This document shows, one piece after another, positions 13,725-20,445 of a stretch of 20,445 nucleotides of DNA. This DNA comes from Selenomonadaceae bacterium UBA2897. GTDB lineage: Bacteria; Bacillota; Negativicutes; Selenomonadales; Selenomonadaceae. Location of the stretch: the NCBI GenBank assembly GCA_002350105.1, contig DEDT01000046.1, positions 430-20,874 of the forward strand, given 5' to 3'. The number at the start of each line of letters is the position of its first letter. The stretch's first letter is position 1. The position numbers and the translations under genes are program-made. The notes below the pieces were generated by a model. That model had not been told where the DNA came from. It saw only the letters and a list, made by a program, of their open reading frames with translations, and ran no database searches.

Positions 13725-14792
13725 GTGCTGGAAAAGTTGCAGGCCCTTGATGAGAAATACCGCGAGCTGGAGTCGCTGCTCGCCGATCCGGATACGATGC
13801 AGGATGTGGCACGCTGGCAGCATTATAACAAGGAGCATGCCCAGCTGGAGCCTGTGGTGGCGGCCTTCCGACGCTATCAGCAGGTGACGCAGCAGCTGAC
13901 AGAGAATCGGGAAATGCTGGACGAGCCGCTGGATGCGGAGATGAAGGAGCTCATTGAGCAGGAGATTGCCGAGCTGTCCGATGAGGAGGAAGACCTCAAA
14001 AAGCAGCTGCCCATCCTGCTGCTGCCCAAGGACCCGAATGATGAGAAGAACGTCATCATGGAGATTCGCGGCGGCGTGGGTGGCGAGGAGGCGGCGCTCT
14101 TCGCGGGCGACCTTTTCCGCATGTATGCGCGCTACGCCGAGAAGAGAGGCTGGCGCATCGAGCTCTTCGACAGCAACGCTACGGATATGGGCGGTTTCAA
14201 GGAAGTTGTCTTTCTGGTCAATGGCAGCGGAGCTTATAGCCGCCTGAAATACGAGAGCGGCACGCATCGCGTGCAGCGCGTGCCGGCCACGGAGTCGGGC
14301 GGGCGCATCCATACATCGGCCGCGACGGTGGCGGTCCTGCCAGAGGCCGAGGATGTCGAGGTCGAGATCGATCCGAAAGACCTGCGCATCGATACCTACT
14401 GCGCCTCGGGCGCGGGCGGCCAGTATGTCAACCGTACGGAGACGGCCATCCGCATTACACATATCCCCACGGGCATCGTCGTGCAGTGCCAGGATGAGAA
14501 GTCGCAGCTCAAGAACAAGGAAAAGGCCATGAAGGTGCTGCGCGCGCGCCTGCAGGATCTCGCGCAGCAGCAGCAGGCGGACGCCGTGGCCGCGGATCGC
14601 AAGAGCCAGGTCGGCAGCGGGGACCGCAGCGAGCGCATCCGCACGTACAATTTCCCGCAGGGCCGCGTGACCGACCACCGGATCGGGCTGACCCTGCACA
14701 AGATCGACGCGATCCTGGACGGCGACCTCGATGAGCTGCTGAACGCGCTGATCACGGCCGACCAGGCCGAGCGGTTGAAACAGATCCAGTGA
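13725..14792 (+). CDS. prfA: Peptide chain release factor 1
   Basis: The 355-residue protein releases finished polypeptides at UAA and UAG codons. It shows the RF1-specific codon-reading PAT motif (187-189, in VQRVPATESGG) rather than the SPF of RF2, and the universal GGQ (231-233). The residue after GGQ is tyrosine where histidine is usual, a small oddity. I chose the GTG at 13725 because the protein then starts with LEKLQALDEKY as in other RF1 and GAGAGAGG lies upstream; the ATG at 13701 would overlap the previous gene by 17 bases and lacks a ribosome site. The next gene encodes the methyltransferase that modifies the GGQ glutamine. Confidence 0.96.
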   Translation: MLEKLQALDEKYRELESLLADPDTMQDVARWQHYNKEHAQLEPVVAAFRRYQQVTQQLTENREMLDEPLDAEMKELIEQEIAELSDEEEDLKKQLPILLLPKDPNDEKNVIMEIRGGVGGEEAALFAGDLFRMYARYAEKRGWRIELFDSNATDMGGFKEVVFLVNGSGAYSRLKYESGTHRVQRVPATESGGRIHTSAATVAVLPEAEDVEVEIDPKDLRIDTYCASGAGGQYVNRTETAIRITHIPTGIVVQCQDEKSQLKNKEKAMKVLRARLQDLAQQQQADAVAADRKSQVGSGDRSERIRTYNFPQGRVTDHRIGLTLHKIDAILDGDLDELLNALITADQAERLKQIQ

Positions 14793-14813
14793 AAACAGGA
14801 GGGACGGCATTTC

Positions 14814-15701
14814 ATGGCTGAAGTCTGGACGATAGGGCGCATCCTGAAATGGACGGAACAGTTCTTCGCGCAGAAGGGCATCGAGAGCCCGCGGCTCGAC
14901 GCGGAGGTGTTGCTCGGGCATCTGCTGAAGAAGGAGCGTATCTACCTCTACGTGCATTTCGACGAGCCGCTCGAGAAAGACGAGCTCGCGGCGTTCCACA
15001 AAATGATCAAGCAGCGCGTGAGCCGCGTGCCGGTCGCCTATATCACGGGCGAGAAAGAATTCATGGGCCTGCCGTTCAAGGTCACGCCCGCGACGCTCGT
15101 GCCGCGCCCCGATACGGAGATCCTCGTGCAGGCGGCTATCGACGCCTTGCGGAACATGCACCCGGAGGAGGGCGAGAGGCTGACCTTTGCCGATATCGGC
15201 ACCGGGAGCGGGGCCATCTGCCTCTCCATCCTGCACGAGCTGCCGGAGGCCCGTGCCTGTACAGTCGATATCTCGGAGGAGGCGCGGGCCGTCGCCGAGG
15301 AGAACGCAGGTTCCCTCGGCGTGCAGGATCGCGTGGAATTCTTCACCGGCGACCTGCTCGCGCCGCTCGCGGGGCGGACTTTTGACGCCATCCTCTCCAA
15401 TCCGCCCTATATCCCGACCGCAGACCTCGCCGGGCTGCAGGAGGACGTGCAGAAATATGAGCCGCGGAGTGCACTGGATGGCGGTACGGATGGCCTCGAT
15501 TTCTATCGCAGATTGACAGAAGAAGCCCCCGCACTATTGAAACGCGGCGGCTTTTTAGCTGTTGAGGTGGGAATTCATCAGGCCGAAGAAGTTTCTGCAC
15601 TTTTTATGGTGCATCCGGATATCCAGTCAACAGAAATTGTGAAGGATCTTGCGGGCATTCCGCGTGTCGTTATGGCATATAAGGAGGGGTATTGTGGATA
15701 G
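14814..15701 (+). CDS. prmC: Release factor glutamine methyltransferase
   Basis: The 295-residue enzyme methylates the glutamine of the GGQ motif in release factors, using S-adenosylmethionine. The N-terminal helical domain (about 1-90) binds the factor; the Rossmann domain carries DIGTGSGAI (127-135) for SAM and NPPY (196-199), which binds the target glutamine. AGGAGGG precedes the ATG. It follows prfA by about 20 bp, enzyme next to substrate. From about 15,520 to the end the base composition becomes AT-richer while the frame stays open and PrmC-like, which suggests that the 3' end was replaced by recombination. The stop codon overlaps the GTG of the next gene by 8 bases. Confidence 0.95.
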   Translation: MAEVWTIGRILKWTEQFFAQKGIESPRLDAEVLLGHLLKKERIYLYVHFDEPLEKDELAAFHKMIKQRVSRVPVAYITGEKEFMGLPFKVTPATLVPRPDTEILVQAAIDALRNMHPEEGERLTFADIGTGSGAICLSILHELPEARACTVDISEEARAVAEENAGSLGVQDRVEFFTGDLLAPLAGRTFDAILSNPPYIPTADLAGLQEDVQKYEPRSALDGGTDGLDFYRRLTEEAPALLKRGGFLAVEVGIHQAEEVSALFMVHPDIQSTEIVKDLAGIPRVVMAYKEGYCG

Positions 15702-16667
15702 AGCCTATCATCTGATTACTTCTTGCGACGATAATCTGACAGCATATCTTCCCGTACAGATCTATGCGATTGCGCATCATCTGACGGATCGTCCCGTACA
15801 TATCTGGTTTCTCCAGAATGGTATTTCCGAAAAGGTGATTCGTACACTGGAGAAAATGTGTACATACATGCGTTCGGGGGGGACATATACTTTCATGCAG
15901 TCACGGTTCCGCATTCGGAGCAGTTCGATGAATTGGCGCGGCATGGTGGATCTTGGAGCAGTGCAGCCTACTATCCGCTGATTGCCCATCAATTGCTGCC
16001 AAAGGATGTAGATCGGGCACTTTATTTCGATGCTGCGGACACCTTGGTTATCGGAGATATTTCTCCCTACTATGATGCGGATTTTCAGGGGAAAAGCCTT
16101 ATTGTCATGGCTAACAGTTACAAAATTCAGGAGAATCAGCTTACAGCGTATTCATTGGCCGATTTAAGTAATCCAAAACATCGTGCGGCCATTCTACGCG
16201 GTATGTTCAATTCTGGAAACTATGTCATGAATCTTGCCAAGATGCGTCATGACCAGCTTACAATCCATGATTATCAGTATCTTGCCCGCACACTCGCAGA
16301 AGTGACAGGAGAAAAGGATGCTTATTTTGGAGATCAGGGCTTGCTGTCGGCTGCATTTTGTGGTGATACCCATATATTTGGCTATCCGGAAATAAGGAAT
16401 ATTTGGTACATGCCATATAATTTTTGCGTCTGGTACTATGACCGTCAGCGAGAGGAGCCGGATTACAAGCCAGCAATCCTTCATTTCTGTGGATCGTTCC
16501 TTGCAGGTAAGCCGTGGCAGTTCCGATATCCTATCCCACTCCGGCACATCCCTCAAAATCCGGTGCATGAAATCCGCGAACTAGTCATCGGTCAGGCAGC
16601 TTGGTATTATCTCTGGCACGAGTATGCATTGCTGGCAGAAAGGGTTCTCGATGATATTTCCTCATGA
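15694..16667 (+). pseudogene. Glycosyltransferase family 8 gene, frame-interrupted at a G7 tract
   Basis: The GTG at 15694 follows AAGGAGGGG and opens a frame typical of GT8 N-termini (HLITSCDDNLTAYLPV). This frame closes at 15981, but the rest of the protein continues in the -1 frame up to 16667. Joining at the G7 run (15876-15882) gives about 324 residues, a usual GT8 length. The second part has NSGNYVMNLAKMR, DQGLL and the C-terminal HFCG-x(5)-KPW typical of GT8. The metal site reads DAAD (16029-16040) where DxD is canonical. Such enzymes add sugars to cell-surface glycans. An eight-G version would restore the frame, so this may be a phase-variable OFF state, a frameshifting gene, a sequencing error or a dead gene. 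The gene is AT-richer than its surroundings. Confidence 0.75.
15876..15882 (+). repeat. G7 homopolymer at the glycosyltransferase frame break
   Basis: In the upstream frame the run is read TC-G GGG GGG, an exact X-XXY-YYZ slippery heptamer. A -1 shift here, or one extra G, joins the two halves so that the protein continues GGDIYFHAV, which fits the family. Confidence 0.75.
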
Positions 16668-16697
16668 AAGACCTTTTAGAAGAAAAGGAAACGGATA

Positions 16698-17753
16698 ATG
16701 AAAACAGAAGTTTTAGCGATAAAGGACATAAAAAAGCAGTCGGATGACATTGCACGCGCGGGGAAGATCCTGCGCGGCGGCGGGCTCGTCGCGTTCCCGA
16801 CGGAGACGGTCTACGGGCTCGGCGCGGACGGGCTGGATGCTGAGGCCTGCGCGAAGATCTATGAGGCGAAGGGGCGGCCGTCGGATAACCCGCTGATCCT
16901 GCACGTCGCGGACCGCGCGATGGTCGACGAGATCACGCGGGAAATCCCGGATATCGCGGAGAAGCTGCTCGCGGCGTTCTGCCCCGGCCCGATCACGCTG
17001 ATCCTTGAGCGCAAGGACATCGTGCCGGACCGCATCACGGGCGGGCTCTCGACAGTCGGCGTGCGCATGCCGGAGAATGAGGTCGCGCGCGCGATGATCC
17101 GCGCGGCCGGCGTGCCGATCGCCGCGCCGTCCGCGAATATCTCCGGGCGGCCGAGCCCGACGACGGCGGCATCCGTGCTGCGCGATATGGACGGCCGGAT
17201 CCCGCTGATCCTCGACGGCGGGCCGTGCCGCTTTGGTGTGGAGTCGACCATCGTGGATTGCACGGGACCGGTGGCAACCATTTTGCGGCCGGGCGCGATT
17301 ACACGGGAGATGCTTACGGAGGTGCTGGGCGGTGTGAAGCTGGATCCGGCGCTGGTGGGCGCGAAGGTGGTGCCGAAGGCACCGGGCATGAAGTACAAGC
17401 ATTATGCGCCGAATGCGCCGATGACGCTTTTGGAGGGGGGCCCGGAGAAGATGGTGCCCGCCTTTCGGCGGCAGGTGCGGCAGCTGCAGGCGGAGGGGCA
17501 CCGCGTGGGCGTGCTCGCGAGCCACGAGGTTTGCACGGCCCTGCAGGACAGCGTGCCCGCGCCGCTGCTCGCGGACTACGGCGCGCAGGGCGACCTGCTC
17601 ACGATTGCCTCGCGCATCTATGAGCTGCTCATCGCCTTCAACGATACGGAGGCGGATGTGCTGCTGGGCGAGGGCATGAGCGATGCGGGGCTCGGCCTCG
17701 CGATCATGAACCGCCTGCACAAGGCCAGCGGTTTTCATTCGATCGCCATATGA
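16698..17753 (+). CDS. sua5: L-threonylcarbamoyladenylate synthase (Sua5/YwlC type)
   Basis: The 351-residue enzyme makes threonylcarbamoyl-AMP from threonine, bicarbonate and ATP, the first step of the t6A37 modification of ANN-decoding tRNAs. The N-terminal YrdC domain (about 12-205) shows GGLVAFPTETVYGLG, KGRPSDNPL and SANISGRPSPT. A linker with APGMKYKHYAP leads to the C-terminal Sua5 domain (about 240-345), so it is the long Sua5 form and not the short TsaC. AAAAGGA lies upstream of the ATG. The first 55 bases are AT-rich like the preceding glycosyltransferase gene; the rest is GC-rich like the genome. Position after prmC is normal in Firmicutes apart from the intervening gene. Confidence 0.94.
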   Translation: MKTEVLAIKDIKKQSDDIARAGKILRGGGLVAFPTETVYGLGADGLDAEACAKIYEAKGRPSDNPLILHVADRAMVDEITREIPDIAEKLLAAFCPGPITLILERKDIVPDRITGGLSTVGVRMPENEVARAMIRAAGVPIAAPSANISGRPSPTTAASVLRDMDGRIPLILDGGPCRFGVESTIVDCTGPVATILRPGAITREMLTEVLGGVKLDPALVGAKVVPKAPGMKYKHYAPNAPMTLLEGGPEKMVPAFRRQVRQLQAEGHRVGVLASHEVCTALQDSVPAPLLADYGAQGDLLTIASRIYELLIAFNDTEADVLLGEGMSDAGLGLAIMNRLHKASGFHSIAI

Positions 17754-17792
17754 AAAAGCGCAAATGGCTTGCAGTAACAGGCCATTTGCGCT
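17752..17792 (-). terminator. Terminator with its T run on the minus strand
   Basis: A perfect 12-bp stem (17757-17768 with 17781-17792) lies just after sua5. The T run follows the stem on the minus strand (A5 at 17753-17757 on the plus strand); the plus side continues TAAAATATA. It therefore suits a minus-strand transcript coming from the small gene at 17890-17952 and is poor for sua5. Confidence 0.65.
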
Positions 17793-17840
17793 AAAATATA
17801 CGTAGAAGGCGATGCCGCCTAGCGGCCGCCCTCGACTTAA

Positions 17841-17903
17841 CGGTTATTTTACAATACCCGCAAATCTCTAGGGGTAGCTAGAGGCGGGACTACTTCTTAA
17901 CCG
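17841..17903 (-). ncRNA. Structured region, 3' UTR of the small peptide gene
   Basis: Nested inverted repeats: CGGTTA with TAACCG (17841-17846, 17898-17903), CCCGC with GCGGG (17857-17861, 17884-17888) and CTCTAG with CTAGAG (17866-17871, 17878-17883). They fold as one long interrupted hairpin on either strand. It overlaps the last codons and stop of the small minus-strand gene. Confidence 0.45.
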
Positions 17904-17952
17904 CTTCTATGAGCAAAAGCGTCAGGATTAAAACCAGAATCACATCGTTCAT
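17890..17952 (-). CDS. 20-residue hydrophobic peptide, candidate type I toxin
   Basis: The reading frame encodes a 20-residue peptide, MND followed by an unbroken hydrophobic stretch (about residues 4-15) and a basic end, KK. One membrane helix is predicted. GAGGGTG (17965-17959) is a good ribosome site six bases before the ATG, and it is part of a hairpin CCCTC-AGAAA-GAGGG (17975-17961). An extended -10 promoter lies at 18015-18007 and a terminator at 17792-17752, giving a message of about 250 nt with a long structured 3' part. This architecture matches type I toxin messages (TxpA, BsrG, Ibs families) although the sequence itself is not one I recognise. It is too short for standard gene callers. 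A chance frame remains possible. Confidence 0.5.
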   Translation of the reverse strand: MNDVILVLILTLLLIEAVKK

Positions 17953-17985
17953 AGTAAGCACCCTCTTTCTGAGGGCAAGTGTTGG

Positions 17986-18040
17986 CCGCCAAACGGCACC
18001 GGTGCTATTATAGCATAGATTTTCGTTTGGCGGTATTTTT
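17986..18040 (+). terminator. Inverted repeat with T tail on the plus strand, covering the minus promoter
   Basis: CCGCCAAAC (17986-17994) and GTTTGGCGG (18025-18033) are perfect 9-bp inverted repeats, followed by TATTTTT. Two smaller palindromes lie inside (GCACCGGTGC, GCTATTATAGC). On the plus strand it could end transcripts running from sua5; on DNA it flanks the -10 of the minus-strand promoter like an operator. Confidence 0.5.
18007..18015 (-). promoter_or_regulatory. Extended -10 promoter of the small hydrophobic peptide gene
   Basis: On the minus strand TGC-TATAAT (18015-18007) is an extended -10 element; the -35 position is weak. The start site would be near 18000, about 50 nt before the ATG. 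Confidence 0.55.
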
Positions 18041-18134
18041 GTGCGAAATTACATGTTCTGTGGTAAACTAGTAGCAGCATGTAAATGGGGAGCGGAGGCA
18101 GCCGTTTCTCTTCAAGGAAAGGTGGATATAACGT

Positions 18135-18590
18135 ATGAAGATTACGATTGGCAGCGACCATGGTGCCGTGCAGCTGAAGGAAGAGGTCAAGCTGGTGCTG
18201 AAGGAGTTCGGCGACATCGAGGTCAAGGATGTCGGCACGTTCGGCACGGATTCGGTGGACTATCCGGACATCGCGGAGAAGGTCTGCGCGGACGTGACGA
18301 GCGGTGCGGCGGACCGCGGTATCGTGCTCTGCGGCACGGGCATCGGCATTTCGATTGCGGCCAACAAGATCAAGGGCATCCGCTGCGCGCTGTGCAACGA
18401 TGTGTACTCCGCAAAGATGTCGCGCCATCATAACGACGCCAACGTGCTCGCTATGGGCGGCCGCGTCATGGGCTTTGGCCCGGCCGGTGAGATCGTGCGC
18501 GCCTGGGTGACGACGGAGTTCGACGGCGGCCGCCACGAGCGCCGCGTGGGCAAGATTGCGGCACTGGAAGAGAAGTTCGGCAAGGAGTAA
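18135..18590 (+). CDS. rpiB: Ribose 5-phosphate isomerase B
   Basis: The 151-residue enzyme interconverts ribulose 5-phosphate and ribose 5-phosphate in the pentose phosphate pathway, supplying PRPP. It has GSDHGA (residues 7-12), the catalytic LCGTGIGIS segment, NDANVLAMGGR and the RHERRV end of RpiB/LacAB proteins. The CGTGIG loop with its cysteine and the length fit RpiB rather than the galactose-6-phosphate isomerase subunits. An AAGGAAAGGTGG stretch precedes the ATG. Only 4 bp separate it from upp, so the two are co-transcribed; RpiB leads to PRPP, the co-substrate of Upp. A weak promoter (TG-G-TAAACT at 18061-18069) is possible. Confidence 0.94.
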   Translation: MKITIGSDHGAVQLKEEVKLVLKEFGDIEVKDVGTFGTDSVDYPDIAEKVCADVTSGAADRGIVLCGTGIGISIAANKIKGIRCALCNDVYSAKMSRHHNDANVLAMGGRVMGFGPAGEIVRAWVTTEFDGGRHERRVGKIAALEEKFGKE

Positions 18591-18594
18591 GCAA

Positions 18595-19233
18595 ATGAAC
18601 GAAGATTTGAACGTCCATGTCATCAACCACCCGCTGATTCAGCATAAGCTGACGCTCATGCGCCGCAAGGAGACGGGCACGAAGGATTTCCGCCAGCTGC
18701 TGGAGGAGATCTCCATGCTCATGACGTATGAGATTGCGCGCGATTTCCCGCTGGAGGATGTGGAGATCGAGACGCCGGTGGCGAAGTGCAAGGGATATAA
18801 GCTCTCAGGCAAGAAAGTGGGCGTGGTGCCCATCCTGCGCGCGGGCCTAGGCATGTCCGCAGGCGTCATCAACATGATTCCTGCAGCGCGCGTCGGCCAC
18901 ATCGGCCTCTACCGCGACCCGGAGACGCTGAAACCGGTGGAGTATTACTGCAAGATGCCGGGCGACATCGCGGAGCGCATGCTCATCGTCGTCGACCCGA
19001 TGCTCGCCACGGGCGGCAGCGCGTCGGCGGCGCTGGAACTGCTGAAGCAGAAGGGCGCGAAGAGCATGATTCTCATGTGCCTCGTCTCGGCGCCCCAGGG
19101 CATCCGCCTCGTCAACAAAGAGCACCCGGATGTGCCCATTTACGTCGCCGCCATCGACGACCATCTGAACGAAAAGGGCTACATCGTGCCCGGCCTTGGC
19201 GACGCCGGCGACCGCATTTTCGGTACGGTATAA
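18595..19233 (+). CDS. upp: Uracil phosphoribosyltransferase
   Basis: The 212-residue enzyme salvages uracil: uracil plus PRPP gives UMP and pyrophosphate. The PRPP-binding motif VVDPMLATGGSA is present at about residues 127-138, the uracil-binding end reads GLGDAGDRIFGT, and VPILRAGLGM is conserved. The start at 18595 follows AAGGAG at 18583-18588; the longer frame would lie inside rpiB. It is close behind rpiB and about 25 bp before ychF, with no terminator seen between them. Length and motifs are standard for the type. Confidence 0.96.
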   Translation: MNEDLNVHVINHPLIQHKLTLMRRKETGTKDFRQLLEEISMLMTYEIARDFPLEDVEIETPVAKCKGYKLSGKKVGVVPILRAGLGMSAGVINMIPAARVGHIGLYRDPETLKPVEYYCKMPGDIAERMLIVVDPMLATGGSASAALELLKQKGAKSMILMCLVSAPQGIRLVNKEHPDVPIYVAAIDDHLNEKGYIVPGLGDAGDRIFGTV

Positions 19234-19258
19234 ATATAGAAACAAAGGTGGAATCACA

Positions 19259-20365
<1,107 letters not shown>

Positions 20366-20383
20366 AGCAAGTACGATATATCC

Positions 20384-20425
20384 GGCATCACTTCACTTTT
20401 ACAGGGAGTGGTGCCTTTTTGTTTT
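20384..20425 (+). terminator. Intrinsic terminator after ychF
   Basis: An 11-bp stem with two wobble pairs (20384-20394 with 20405-20415) is followed by TTTTTGTTTT. It ends the rpiB-upp-ychF unit. Confidence 0.85.
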
Positions 20426-20445
20426 AGATAATATGTAGTGACCCC

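Noticed and set aside
13524..15236. A second 570-codon open frame on the minus strand
   Set aside because: It is a shadow of prfA, prmC and the end of the DUF1385 gene, all of which have clear motifs on the plus strand.
15858..16667. Glycosyltransferase as a shorter independent gene starting at GTG 15858
   Set aside because: It would lack the N-terminal nucleotide-binding strand present in the other frame and has no clear ribosome site.

Overview
The window is a dense, GC-rich chromosomal stretch with no phage genes, transposase, tRNA, rRNA or CRISPR array. I infer a Firmicutes-type genome, most likely the Negativicutes (Selenomonas/Mitsuokella-like). The reasons are Firmicutes-style strong Shine-Dalgarno sequences, the gene orders rpsF-ssb-rpsR and rpmE-DUF1385-prfA-prmC-sua5-rpiB-upp, and high GC content. 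No rRNA marker is present, so the taxonomy is inference.

Left part (1-4300): a UPF0016/GDT1 cation exporter gene preceded by a terminator that may be an attenuator; a DedA membrane protein; the rpsF-ssb-rpsR operon behind a strong promoter and a hairpin-bearing leader; then a ClC chloride/proton antiporter with a C-terminal TrkA_C-like domain.

Middle part (4300-10770): a Crp/Fnr-type regulator faces away from an NCS2 purine permease across a shared regulatory gap. Next comes a tight three-gene unit: a REC-GGDEF-EAL protein with degenerate GGDEF and intact EAL motifs, a HAD phosphatase, and a DEDDh 3'-5' exonuclease. This could be a c-di-GMP to pGpG to GMP degradation module. Prephenate dehydratase (pheA) follows, with a striking 20-bp dyad over its promoter. 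A bidirectional terminator and a 77-bp structured repeat separate pheA from a convergent, sequence-divergent ClpX-type unfoldase.

Right part (12200-20445): rpmE with a long structured leader, DUF1385, prfA, prmC, a frame-interrupted family 8 glycosyltransferase, sua5 (threonylcarbamoyl-AMP synthase), rpiB, upp and ychF. Most of this is translation and nucleotide housekeeping. The glycosyltransferase lies in an AT-richer patch whose edges fall inside prmC and sua5, which looks like recombinational import. Its frame is broken exactly at a run of seven G.

The gap between sua5 and rpiB holds, on the minus strand, a 20-codon hydrophobic peptide gene with its own extended -10 promoter, a Shine-Dalgarno inside a hairpin, a structured 3' region and a terminator. 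This is a candidate type I toxin. It, the G7-interrupted glycosyltransferase and the pheA dyad are the least ordinary elements of the window.
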